From Pedobacter roseus (GTDB lineage Bacteria > Bacteroidota > Bacteroidia > Sphingobacteriales > Sphingobacteriaceae): a stretch of DNA of 64,000 nt. The stretch is taken from positions 3,472,001 through 3,536,000 of the forward strand of contig NZ_CP060723.1 in assembly GCF_014395225.1 (NCBI RefSeq), in the 5' to 3' direction. Shown one piece after another: positions 16,873 through 25,434 of the stretch. The notes beneath the pieces were generated by a model. It searched no databases and was not told the DNA's origin. It saw nothing but the letters and a program-made list of their open reading frames with translations. The position numbers were made by a program, and so were the translations under genes. Each line of letters begins with the position of its first letter. Positions within the stretch are counted from its first letter, which is position 1.

Positions 16873-18528
16873 ATGAAGTTTTTTAAAAGATTCACCCTGA
16901 CAATTTTATTGATCAGCACCTTATCCATTATTGGATATGCACAAAACAGTACCTCAACAGACGATCTTCAATTTACTGAAATAAAAATGGATGCGCCCGA
17001 TAGCAGCATCCAAAAAGCAGAACCTTCAGTTCAATCTGTAGCTTCGGTTAAAACTACAAAACAAAATAAAGTTGCTTTAACGAAAACCAAAAAGGAGGAA
17101 CAAAAAACACTATGGGGCATATTTTTAGCTGGATTTATTGGGGGCTTAGCCGCACTGTTAATGCCCTGCATATTCCCAATGCTGCCCTTAACGGTAAGTT
17201 ATTTCACCAAAGGATCTGCAAAAAGCAGCGCCTTTAGAAGAGCAGCACTTTACGGATTTTTTATCATACTGATCTATGTTGTTCTTGGCCTTTTAGTCAC
17301 CGTCATCTTTGGTGCCGATGCGCTGAACAGTTTATCTACCAATGGTATTTTCAACTTTTTGTTCTTTATTTTACTGGTTGTTTTTGCCGCGTCGTTTCTT
17401 GGTGCATTCGAAATTACCCTACCTTCTTCATGGGTAAACAAGATGGATGCCAACTCAGATAAAGGTGGTTTAGCAGGATTATTCTTCATGGCAGGAACGC
17501 TTGCCCTGGTTTCCTTTTCCTGCACAGGTCCCATTATCGGAACATTATTGGTACAGGCTGCCACAACAGGTGCACTGTTAGGGCCGGCAGTTGGCATGTT
17601 TGCCTTTTCACTTGCCCTGGCAATTCCATTTGCACTATTTGCACTTTTTCCATCGGCAATGAACAAACTGCCGAAATCTGGTGGCTGGTTAAACAGCGTA
17701 AAGGTTGTACTTGGCTTCCTGGAACTTGCCTTTGCATTAAAATTTTTAAGCAATGTAGATCTGGCTTATCACTGGGAATGGTTTGACCGTGAATTGTTTT
17801 TAGCGCTCTGGATCATCATTTTTGGTTTAATGGGTATTTATTTACTTGGAAAGCTAAAGTTTTCTCATGATAGTCCGCTGGCATTTATTCCGGTACCCAG
17901 GCTTTTTATGGCGATCGTTATTCTGGCTTTCACGATATACCTGATTCCGGGCATGTGGGGAGCGCCCTTAAAGTCGGTTTCTGCATTTCTTCCGCCACAG
18001 GACACTCAAGATTTCGACCTTTACACAGCCAGTATTACCGGGGGAAATAATAACCAAAGCACACAAACACATAAATATGCCGATAAATTTCATGCCCCAT
18101 TAAAGCTGAATGCCTATTTTGATTATCAGGAAGGCATTGAGCAGGCCAAAAAACTCAACAAACCAGTACTGATCGATTTTACCGGACATGCCTGTGTAAA
18201 CTGCAGAAAAATGGAAGCAACAGTTTGGCCAGATAAGGAAGTTTATAAAATGATCAATCAGGATTATATACTTATTCAACTGTATGTTGATGATAAATCT
18301 GAATTAGCACCTGAAGATGTGGTAACTACACCCGAAGGCAAAAAGTTAAATACAATAGGCAAAAAATGGAGCGATTTACAGGCTAGAAAATTTCAATCCA
18401 ACTCCCAGCCTTTTTATGTATTGCTCGACCCGAAAGATGAAACGATTATAGTAGCTCCGCAGGGGGCAGACTATGAGGTTGCCAATTACAAAAAATTCCT
18501 GGAAAGCGGATTAACAGCTTTTAAATAG
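16873..18528 (+). CDS. dsbD: DsbD-like thiol:disulfide interchange protein (membrane plus thioredoxin domains)
   Basis: A 551-aa protein: signal/anchor (1-24), a linker rich in Ser/Lys, eight hydrophobic segments (about 80-360) with the two transmembrane cysteines Cys99 (LLMPCIFPMLP) and Cys217 (SFSCTGP), and a periplasmic thioredoxin-like domain with CVNC (Cys441, Cys444 in GHACVNCRKME). It transfers electrons from cytoplasmic thioredoxin to the periplasm. The alpha domain missing from the N-terminus is encoded by the preceding gene. The transcript ends at a clear terminator (18589-18617). Confidence 0.92.
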   Translation: MKFFKRFTLTILLISTLSIIGYAQNSTSTDDLQFTEIKMDAPDSSIQKAEPSVQSVASVKTTKQNKVALTKTKKEEQKTLWGIFLAGFIGGLAALLMPCIFPMLPLTVSYFTKGSAKSSAFRRAALYGFFIILIYVVLGLLVTVIFGADALNSLSTNGIFNFLFFILLVVFAASFLGAFEITLPSSWVNKMDANSDKGGLAGLFFMAGTLALVSFSCTGPIIGTLLVQAATTGALLGPAVGMFAFSLALAIPFALFALFPSAMNKLPKSGGWLNSVKVVLGFLELAFALKFLSNVDLAYHWEWFDRELFLALWIIIFGLMGIYLLGKLKFSHDSPLAFIPVPRLFMAIVILAFTIYLIPGMWGAPLKSVSAFLPPQDTQDFDLYTASITGGNNNQSTQTHKYADKFHAPLKLNAYFDYQEGIEQAKKLNKPVLIDFTGHACVNCRKMEATVWPDKEVYKMINQDYILIQLYVDDKSELAPEDVVTTPEGKKLNTIGKKWSDLQARKFQSNSQPFYVLLDPKDETIIVAPQGADYEVANYKKFLESGLTAFK

Positions 18529-18588
18529 AAGAAAATACCAAACAGTTGTAGAAGGCTGTTTGATTTAGTTTTAGATAATGATGACTAG

Positions 18589-18617
18589 AGGGCAGTATCG
18601 GATGGTCTGCCCTTTTT
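18589..18617 (+). terminator. Intrinsic terminator after dsbD
   Basis: Arms AGGGCAG and CTGCCCT with an 11-nt loop followed by five T. Confidence 0.85.
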
Positions 18618-18694
18618 GCAAATCGTTCAATTAATATTGTCATGTATAAAACAATATTAAAATATTCACAAAAGATGTAAAAACACCTCTCAAA

Positions 18695-18724
18695 TTGTAT
18701 AATTAAGTACATAAATTAAGTTTA
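18695..18724 (+). promoter_or_regulatory. Candidate promoter of the ECF sigma gene
   Basis: TTG (18695-18697), 19-nt spacer and TAAGTTTA (18717-18724): one change from TAnnTTTG. Leader of about 12 nt before the ATG at 18742. Confidence 0.5.
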
Positions 18725-18741
18725 ATTGATATATTAGCCCT

Positions 18742-19332
18742 ATGCAAAAGGAACTGGCGGACGAAAAGTTGATCCTGGCAAAAATTGCCAATGGAGATCA
18801 ACAGGCTTTCGGCAGTCTTTTTAATTTCTACAGGAATAAAGTGTATGGTTATGCTTATGCCATCCTTCAAGTCGATACTTCCTCAGAAGAAATAGTTCAG
18901 GATGTTTTTATAAAACTCTGGATCAAAAGACAGACTTTAACCAACATTGATAATTTTGGCGGTTTCTTGAGAACAATCGTTAAAAATGAAACGCTTAACG
19001 CATTAAAAAAAATCGCATTAACACATAAAAGCCATCAAATTGCAAATTTAGGCGCTACAGAAATTGATCTTAGCACAGAAAATGCAATTCAATTCCGCGA
19101 AACCAAAAAATTACTAGATGCCGCCATCGAAAAACTCCCTCCGCAACAAAAATTAGTCTATAATTTGTGCAATATTGAAGGATTAAAACAAAAAGATGTC
19201 GCAAATCAACTCAATATCTCCCCTTCAACTGTAAAAACACACCTAAGAGATGCTGTAAAAGCGATTAAAAACTACCTTTCAACCCACGATGAGGTAATAG
19301 CTGCACCTCTTTTGTTATTTTTTTTAAAATAA
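18742..19332 (+). CDS. ECF RNA polymerase sigma factor (FecI-like)
   Basis: A 196-aa sigma-70 family protein of the ECF type. Region 2 is seen at about residues 12-80 (DQQAFGSLFNFYRNKVYGYAYAIL, EEIVQDVFIKLW), region 4 at about 125-180 (LPPQQKLVYNLCNIEGLKQKDVANQLNISPSTVKTHL, a clear HTH). With the next three genes it forms a cell-surface signalling cassette: the STN domain of the SusC receptor signals through FecR to release this sigma factor, which then transcribes the receptor operon. The C-terminal hydrophobic tail (APLLLFFLK) is unusual for a soluble sigma factor but common in Pedobacter-type copies. Confidence 0.93.
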   Translation: MQKELADEKLILAKIANGDQQAFGSLFNFYRNKVYGYAYAILQVDTSSEEIVQDVFIKLWIKRQTLTNIDNFGGFLRTIVKNETLNALKKIALTHKSHQIANLGATEIDLSTENAIQFRETKKLLDAAIEKLPPQQKLVYNLCNIEGLKQKDVANQLNISPSTVKTHLRDAVKAIKNYLSTHDEVIAAPLLLFFLK

Positions 19333-19382
19333 TTTCATTTTTCACTACCTCCTTTCCCGATTCCACTTGTCATGTTTATATA

Positions 19383-19412
19383 AAGCGTTCAGATCATCTA
19401 CTGATGACGCTT
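19383..19412 (+). other. Hairpin just upstream of the FecR start
   Basis: Outer arms AAGCGT and ACGCTT with inner arms TCAG and CTGA; ends 13 nt before the fecR-type ATG. It could affect translation of the anti-sigma factor relative to the sigma factor. No T-run follows. Confidence 0.5.
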
Positions 19413-19425
19413 AAAACCAAACAAA

Positions 19426-20448
19426 ATGGAACAAGATAGATCAGCCTATTTATTTCAGCAATATGTTAATAAAACCTGTACTCCGGCAGAATTACAGGAA
19501 TTTATGGATATCGTAAAAAATTCGGATGATTCGGATGTGCTGGATATCATCATGGATAATTTCTGGAACAAAAGTGAAGAAATTGAAATGAATAAAAACA
19601 AGGCGGAGGCTATATTGGATAAAGTTTTTTCCTCAAATGTGAGGCCTGTAAAAAAGCCTGAACTAACGCTGCGATGGTTAGGTTGGGCCGCCGCAATTTT
19701 CGTTATCGGGCTTGCTGCACTTTTAATAAATGAGCGGTCACAAAAACAGGTAGAATTTGCCAATAATGATGTGGCTGTAAATCCGATTGAACATGCCGTA
19801 GAATCGATCACGGCCAAAACCTATAAGGAACACCAAAAAATAACCCTACCCGATGGCAGTACTGTTATTTTAAACAATAACAGTTCATTGGTTTATCCTA
19901 AAGTTTTTGGGGCAAAAAGGGCCGTTACCTTAGTTGGAGAGGGATATTTCGATATTAAACATGATGACAAAAAAACTTTTACCGTTTATACCGGCAAACT
20001 CAGAACAACTGTTTTAGGCACTGCATTTAATATAAAAGCTTACGATACCGACAAAAACATAGAGGTTACGGTAACCCGGGGAAAAGTAGGTGTATTGAAT
20101 AGTAACGCCACACTCGGCATTTTAACACCCAACCAGCAGTTCGTTTTCAATAAGGATTACAAAAAATCGAACCTTACAAAAGTTATTGCCAAAAACATTG
20201 TACAATGGCAGGAAAGCGATCTTTTTTTCGACGATATTTCAATGGAAGAGGCAGCACAGGTGCTTTCAAAAAAATTTAACACCCCTATTACTTTCAGTAA
20301 CGACCTGGCAAAAAAATGCAGGTTTACGGCAACCTTTTTAAAAGGAGAATCGCTTGAGGAGATCCTTAAAATCATCTGCTCCTATAACAATGCACAATAC
20401 CAAACCAACACCGGCGGAATAACCATCAAAGGCGGAGGATGTGAATAA
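19426..20448 (+). CDS. FecR-family anti-sigma factor
   Basis: A 340-aa inner-membrane protein: cytoplasmic N-terminal sigma-binding region (residues 1-85), one transmembrane helix (about 85-103, LGWAAAIFVIGLAALLI), then a periplasmic FecR domain (HQKITLPDGSTVILNNNSSLVYP, LVGEGYFDIKHDDKKTFTVYTGKLRTTVLGTAFNIKAY) and a C-terminal STN-interacting DUF4974-type region (DISMEEAAQVLSKKFNTPITF). It holds the sigma factor inactive until the receptor is ligand-bound. Intact; 93 nt after the sigma gene. Confidence 0.93.
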   Translation: MEQDRSAYLFQQYVNKTCTPAELQEFMDIVKNSDDSDVLDIIMDNFWNKSEEIEMNKNKAEAILDKVFSSNVRPVKKPELTLRWLGWAAAIFVIGLAALLINERSQKQVEFANNDVAVNPIEHAVESITAKTYKEHQKITLPDGSTVILNNNSSLVYPKVFGAKRAVTLVGEGYFDIKHDDKKTFTVYTGKLRTTVLGTAFNIKAYDTDKNIEVTVTRGKVGVLNSNATLGILTPNQQFVFNKDYKKSNLTKVIAKNIVQWQESDLFFDDISMEEAAQVLSKKFNTPITFSNDLAKKCRFTATFLKGESLEEILKIICSYNNAQYQTNTGGITIKGGGCE

Positions 20449-20484
20449 CACGAAGTAATCAATTAACCAACTAAACCAAACAAC

Positions 20485-20541
20485 ATGAAAAAAAATTACC
20501 AGCTGCGGATTTAAATGAATAAAAAAACTCCTTGTCGCTAA
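20485..20541 (+). other. Two abutting mini-ORFs (9 and 8 codons) before susC
   Basis: ATG at 20485 reads MKKNYQLRI and stops at 20514; ATG at 20515, directly abutting that stop, reads MNKKTPCR and stops at 20541. The second start lies in the 5' arm of the outer stem and its stop in the loop of the first hairpin of the structured leader. Possible leader peptides, or remains of a former susC start. Translation is not shown. Confidence 0.4.
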
Positions 20542-20613
20542 ACAAGGAGTAGGCTGTTGATACAGCGCTAACTGTATCAACGTGTTTAAACAATTTTCTA
20601 GGATTCATTTAAA
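20510..20613 (+). promoter_or_regulatory. Structured leader: outer stem enclosing two hairpins with identical loops
   Basis: Outer arms TTTAAATGAAT (20510-20520) and ATTCATTTAAA (20603-20613) are perfectly complementary. Inside are hairpin 1 (arms ACTCCTTGT 20527-20535 and ACAAGGAGT 20542-20550) and hairpin 2 (arms GTTGATACAG 20556-20565 and CTGTATCAAC 20572-20581). Both loops are exactly CGCTAA. The 3' outer arm ends 12 nt before the susC ATG, so the fold could mask ribosome entry. No T-run follows either hairpin, so they are not plain terminators. Confidence 0.6.
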
Positions 20614-20625
20614 ACATTTAAAATT

Positions 20626-23600
20626 ATGTATTTTTCTGCACAATCGGCAGAGGGCAGGAAGAAATATGTTTTCTTCACTGCATCATCCCACACACGATAT
20701 TTAATTCGTCAGCTTATGCGTATCAGCTTAATTATTGCTATCGTATTATCCGCCTCTCTACAATGTTTATTTGCAATTGATTTAAAAGCTCAATCGGCAC
20801 AACAGGTGAAAATTTCTTTAGAAGTACATGATGAAACGATAGCATCAGCGATCAAAAAAATCGAACAAAACAGCCAGTTCAGATTTTTATACCGCAACAA
20901 TGAACTCAAGAACCTTAAAACCGTAAATCTTCCTCTTAGCGAAAGAACCGTTAAAGAAACTTTAGACATTATTTTAAAGGGAACGGGACTCACTTTTATT
21001 CAGGTAGACAATAAAATCCTGATTTCAAAACAGTCTTTACCAACCGCAGCCGAAACTGCGAAAGATATCCGTTTAACCGGAATGGTAACTGATGAGATCG
21101 GCAATCCGCTTCCGGGCGTATCTATCCGGATTAAGGGCGATAAAATGTTCAGCACTGCGTCTGATCAGTACGGGCATTTTGGCATTACCGTGCCCAGCGT
21201 AAATGGCATCACCATTATTTTCAGCTACATTGGTTATGTAACCAGAGAAATTGCAGTTGACGACAAAACCCCGGCGCTTAAAATAGCTTTAGTACCCGAA
21301 GCTGGTAGTTTAAACGAAGTGCAGATTATAGGTTACGGTACTACTACCCGGAAAACCAGCACCGGTTCTGTAGCCTCAATTACCGCGAAAGAAATCGAAA
21401 AACAACCTGTAGGCAACCCATTAGCGGCCTTATCGGGCAGGATGTCGGGTGTATTGATTGCGCAAAACAATGGTGTACCCGGTGGAGCGATCCAGGTACA
21501 GATCCGCGGGCAAAACTCCTTATCTTCAGGTGGGATTCCTTTATATGTAATTGATGGTGTTCCTTTTACCAATTTTAACGGAGGCTCACCAGCAACTGAT
21601 AACTTAAATGCTTTCGGAACATCTGGTGCGAGTGGGGGAATCAGTCCTTTTGGAATGATTAATCCATCTGATATTGAGCGTATAGATATTTTGAAAGATG
21701 CTGATGCAACAGCAATTTATGGTTCGCGTGGCGCAAACGGTGTTGTATTAATTACTACTAAAAAAGGTAAATCAGGAAAAGTTAAAATTGGCCTGAACCT
21801 GAACACTGGTTTTACAGAAGTTAACCGCTTTATCCCTACGCTAGATCTTCAACAGTATCTGGCTTTAAGAAAAGAAGCATTCCAGAACGATGGTGTTACG
21901 CCAAATACTACTACTGCACCCGATTTAACGGTTTGGGATCAAAACAACGGGACAGATTTCCAAAAGTTGCTGATCGGAAACAGGGGGCATGTAAACGAAA
22001 TCCAGGGCTCAATGTCGGGAGGTAATGATCAGACCCGCTTTTTCTTTAATTCGGCCTATCGCAGAGAGAGTACCGTTTTCCTGGGTGATAATAGTGACAA
22101 ACGTTTTTCGACCAGACTTAATTTAGACCACACTTCCCCAAATAAGAAATTTACGGTTTCATTTTCGGCAAGTTATACAAACGATAATACAAATATTCCA
22201 ACCTCAGATGTTTCTTCAGCCTATAATTTACCTCCAAATTTGCCATTATATGATGCAGCAGGAAAGTTATTTTGGGCTAACGGTTTTACAAATCCATTAG
22301 CAAGTTTATTAAGAAGATATAGCGGGGTAACCAATAATTTAATTGCGAATGCAAACTTAAAATATACCATTTTACCGGGTTTAAATGCAAAAGCCAATTT
22401 TGGATATACCAATACGCGGCTCGACCAGGTTGCTACAACGCCAGCCTCATCTCAAAACCCCGCAAACAACCCTACCAGCTCGGCCACTTTTACGAATTTA
22501 AATGCCCAAAACTGGATTATTGAGCCAACATTGGATTATGTTAAAAAAATCGGTCAGGGAGATTTAACTGCATTAATTGGTACGAGTTTTCAACAAAACA
22601 CCTCTAACGGATTATCTCTTTTTGGCTCAAACTATAGCAACGAAGCGCTTTTAGGAACATTGGGTGCGGCAGGTACTACTACTGTTAATTACAACAATAT
22701 TGTTAAATATAAATACAACGCTGTTTTTGCAAAGTTAAACTATGACTGGAATGAAAAATACCTGATCAATGCCACTTTTAGAAGAGATGGTTCATCAAGA
22801 TTTGGTCCGGCGAACCGATTCGGGAATTTTGGTGCAGTTGGTGCTGCTTGGGTATTTTCGAATGAAGATTTTGTTAAAGACAATCTCCCCTTCCTGAGTT
22901 TTGGTAAATTAAGAGGAAGCTACGGAACAACTGGTAATGATCAGATATCAAATTACATTTACCTGCCATTGTACTCTTCTACAACAGCTTACCTGGGTAA
23001 TGCGGCAACAAATGTTTTTACCCTTCCGAATGAATCCATCCAGTGGGAAACAACCAAAAAGTTAGATTTCGCAATTGATTTAGGCTTTTTAAAAGACCGC
23101 ATCTCATTTACAGCAAACTACTTTAGAAACAGATCTTCCGACCAGATTACTTCAAATGCGATCGCTTTCCAAAGTGGTTATAATAGTTATACGCTAAATC
23201 TACCAGCCGTTATTCAGAATAAAGGTTTAGAGTTTGAATTAAATACAACCAACATAAACAGCAAGGATTTTAGCTGGAAAACATCGGTAAATTTTACGTT
23301 CACAACCAATAAGTTAGTCGATTTCCCTAACCTGGATAAATCCTTTTCTGCTTCTACTTACGTAATTGGAGAATCAATCAACCTCATCCGTCTTTACCAC
23401 TATCTGGGTGTTAATCCAACAAATGGAACGGCGATGTTTGAAGACAGGGATGGCAATGGTATAATTAATGCCAACGACCGTTATGTAGCAGATTTGGGAA
23501 CGCCGTTTTTTGGTGGTTTTAACAATACGTTTAGCTACAAGGGTTTTGAACTGGGGATTTTCTTTCAGTTTAACCATCGTTTTGGTGTAACCCAGATATT

Positions 23601-24015
23601 AAATACTCGTCCTGGTGTACTGTTTAACCAAAATGATTTCTGGCTCGGACGATGGACACCAACAAATACCTCTTCGGATATTCCGGGGGCAACTGCAACT
23701 GCGGGCTCAGCCATCTATACTTCGTACAACAACTATACATCATCTGATGCCATTTACGGCGATGCTTCCTATTTGAAATTAAGATCGGTTAACTTGTCTT
23801 ATACCCTGCCACAAGAATGGCTTAAACATGTAAAAATATCTAATGCAAGTATTTTTGTTCAAGGACAGAACTTATATACCTGGGCCAAAAACAAATACAC
23901 ATTGGATACCGAAACCACCATTCAGGGCGGTCCTCCGGGCTTAGGTACCGGAACGCTTGGTCAGGTTTTACCTCCATTAAGAACAATTGTTTTCGGTGTT
24001 AACTGTTCATTCTAA
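20626..24015 (+). CDS. SusC/RagA TonB-linked outer-membrane receptor with STN signalling domain
   Basis: A 1129-aa TonB-dependent transporter. After a long basic n-region and signal peptide (hydrophobic about residues 34-52) comes an STN secretin/TonB domain (about 60-135, VKISLEVHDETIASAIKKIEQNSQFRFLYR), a carboxypeptidase-D-like domain (GMVTDEIGNPLPGVSIRIKGD), a plug (SGRMSGVLIAQNNGVPGG, DATAIYGSRGANGVVLITTKKG) and the beta barrel. The STN domain marks it as the signal-giving receptor for the FecR/ECF pair upstream. It pairs with the following SusD to import an oligomer, most likely a glycan or peptide; the ligand is unknown. Its leader is structured (20510-20613). Confidence 0.94.
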   Translation: MYFSAQSAEGRKKYVFFTASSHTRYLIRQLMRISLIIAIVLSASLQCLFAIDLKAQSAQQVKISLEVHDETIASAIKKIEQNSQFRFLYRNNELKNLKTVNLPLSERTVKETLDIILKGTGLTFIQVDNKILISKQSLPTAAETAKDIRLTGMVTDEIGNPLPGVSIRIKGDKMFSTASDQYGHFGITVPSVNGITIIFSYIGYVTREIAVDDKTPALKIALVPEAGSLNEVQIIGYGTTTRKTSTGSVASITAKEIEKQPVGNPLAALSGRMSGVLIAQNNGVPGGAIQVQIRGQNSLSSGGIPLYVIDGVPFTNFNGGSPATDNLNAFGTSGASGGISPFGMINPSDIERIDILKDADATAIYGSRGANGVVLITTKKGKSGKVKIGLNLNTGFTEVNRFIPTLDLQQYLALRKEAFQNDGVTPNTTTAPDLTVWDQNNGTDFQKLLIGNRGHVNEIQGSMSGGNDQTRFFFNSAYRRESTVFLGDNSDKRFSTRLNLDHTSPNKKFTVSFSASYTNDNTNIPTSDVSSAYNLPPNLPLYDAAGKLFWANGFTNPLASLLRRYSGVTNNLIANANLKYTILPGLNAKANFGYTNTRLDQVATTPASSQNPANNPTSSATFTNLNAQNWIIEPTLDYVKKIGQGDLTALIGTSFQQNTSNGLSLFGSNYSNEALLGTLGAAGTTTVNYNNIVKYKYNAVFAKLNYDWNEKYLINATFRRDGSSRFGPANRFGNFGAVGAAWVFSNEDFVKDNLPFLSFGKLRGSYGTTGNDQISNYIYLPLYSSTTAYLGNAATNVFTLPNESIQWETTKKLDFAIDLGFLKDRISFTANYFRNRSSDQITSNAIAFQSGYNSYTLNLPAVIQNKGLEFELNTTNINSKDFSWKTSVNFTFTTNKLVDFPNLDKSFSASTYVIGESINLIRLYHYLGVNPTNGTAMFEDRDGNGIINANDRYVADLGTPFFGGFNNTFSYKGFELGIFFQFNHRFGVTQILNTRPGVLFNQNDFWLGRWTPTNTSSDIPGATATAGSAIYTSYNNYTSSDAIYGDASYLKLRSVNLSYTLPQEWLKHVKISNASIFVQGQNLYTWAKNKYTLDTETTIQGGPPGLGTGTLGQVLPPLRTIVFGVNCSF

Positions 24016-24026
24016 TCAAAAAAATC

Positions 24027-25406
24027 ATGAAAAAAGCATATCAAAATTTCATTTATAAAACATTGATTATCGGAACAGTTTTAACTGTTTCCTCCTGCTC
24101 AAAATTTGTAGAATTAGGAGCCCCTCCTACCCAGGTATTATTTGAAGACGCCTTTAAAACTGATGCTTCTGCACAAAGTGTAGTAATGGGCATATATTCG
24201 CTCGCATCAGCAGGTATAAACGGTTTTTTAACCCATGCTACATTTTATCCTGGCATTTCGGGAGATGATCTTCAATACAATGGTACGGATGCCAGTGTTC
24301 AGGAGTTTGCTAAAAATTCCCTTTTAAATACCAATGGTTTTGTCGGCACAACATGGTCGAACATTTATCCATTGATCAAAAATACCAATAATGCCATTAG
24401 CGGTATTACCGCATCCAACTCCTTAACGCCAGCTACAAAATCTCAACTGTTGGGTGAGGCCAAGTTTCTGCGGGCATTTTTTTATTTCCACCTGGTCAAT
24501 CTTTTCGGTGATGTACCTTTGCCCTTGAAAGATGATTATTCGGCCTTTGAAAACGCAGTCCTACCCCGTACACCGGTTGCACAGGTATATGCACAAATTG
24601 TGAAAGATTTAACCGAAGCACAGGCAGCTTTACCAACCGCTTATGTAGGCACATTTAGGGGCAGGGTAAACAAATATGCGGCATCAGCCCTTTTAGCCCG
24701 TGTTTATCTTTATCAAAAAGATTATGTGAATGCCGAAGCACAAGCAACTTCGGTAATTGCTTCAGCTACTTACAGCCTGCCAGGTCCCGATTTGAATTTT
24801 GTAAATAACAGCAATGAAATTATCTGGCAAATTGCCAATGCTACAGGTGTTTCAGTACCTGGGGCCGCTTACGTTACCTTAGCCACTGTTGTTCCAAATT
24901 ACTCTTTGGCCGATGCCACTTATTTAAGCTTCGAAAGCACTACCGATTTACGGAGAACAAACTGGGTAACGCCTAAAACCATTGCCGGCAAAACTTATTA
25001 TGGCATTGCGAAGTACAAAGTATCGTCAGGAACCGGGAATGAGTACAATGTGGCTTTAAGATTTGCAGAACAATATTTAATCCGTGCCGAAGCAAGGGCA
25101 CAACAAAACAACCTTACCGGTGCAAAAACGGATTTAGATGCCGTGAGAACCCGTGCTGGCTTAGCAGGCGTGAGTGCAACTTTAACACAGCCACAAATGT
25201 TAAGTGCTGTAGAACAGGAACGGAAGGTAGAATTATTCGGCGAATGGGGACACCGCTGGTTCGATTTAAAAAGAACGGATCGCGCCAATGCAGTTCTCGG
25301 TGCTTTAAGACCGACTACCTGGAAAACAACTTCGGCTTTATATCCGGTTCCACAGGCCCAAATCATTATCAATACCAATCTGACACAAAACCCGGGCTAT
25401 AATTAA
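24027..25406 (+). CDS. SusD/RagB-family surface lipoprotein
   Basis: A 459-aa lipoprotein, signal ending in lipobox-like TVSSC (Cys24). Helical TPR-like SusD fold: LGEAKFLRAFFYFHLVNLFGDVPLPLKDDYS in the N-terminal part and a C-terminal RAEARAQQNNLTGAKTDLDAVRTRAGL ... EQERKVELFGEWGHRWFDLKRT ... LYPVPQAQI...NPGYN, all hallmark SusD blocks. It forms the lid over the SusC transporter, from which it is separated by 11 nt. Substrate unknown. At 459 aa it is on the short side for glycan-binding SusDs. Confidence 0.94.
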   Translation: MKKAYQNFIYKTLIIGTVLTVSSCSKFVELGAPPTQVLFEDAFKTDASAQSVVMGIYSLASAGINGFLTHATFYPGISGDDLQYNGTDASVQEFAKNSLLNTNGFVGTTWSNIYPLIKNTNNAISGITASNSLTPATKSQLLGEAKFLRAFFYFHLVNLFGDVPLPLKDDYSAFENAVLPRTPVAQVYAQIVKDLTEAQAALPTAYVGTFRGRVNKYAASALLARVYLYQKDYVNAEAQATSVIASATYSLPGPDLNFVNNSNEIIWQIANATGVSVPGAAYVTLATVVPNYSLADATYLSFESTTDLRRTNWVTPKTIAGKTYYGIAKYKVSSGTGNEYNVALRFAEQYLIRAEARAQQNNLTGAKTDLDAVRTRAGLAGVSATLTQPQMLSAVEQERKVELFGEWGHRWFDLKRTDRANAVLGALRPTTWKTTSALYPVPQAQIIINTNLTQNPGYN

Positions 25407-25434
25407 TTAGCCGACCAAAACTTAATTACATAAA

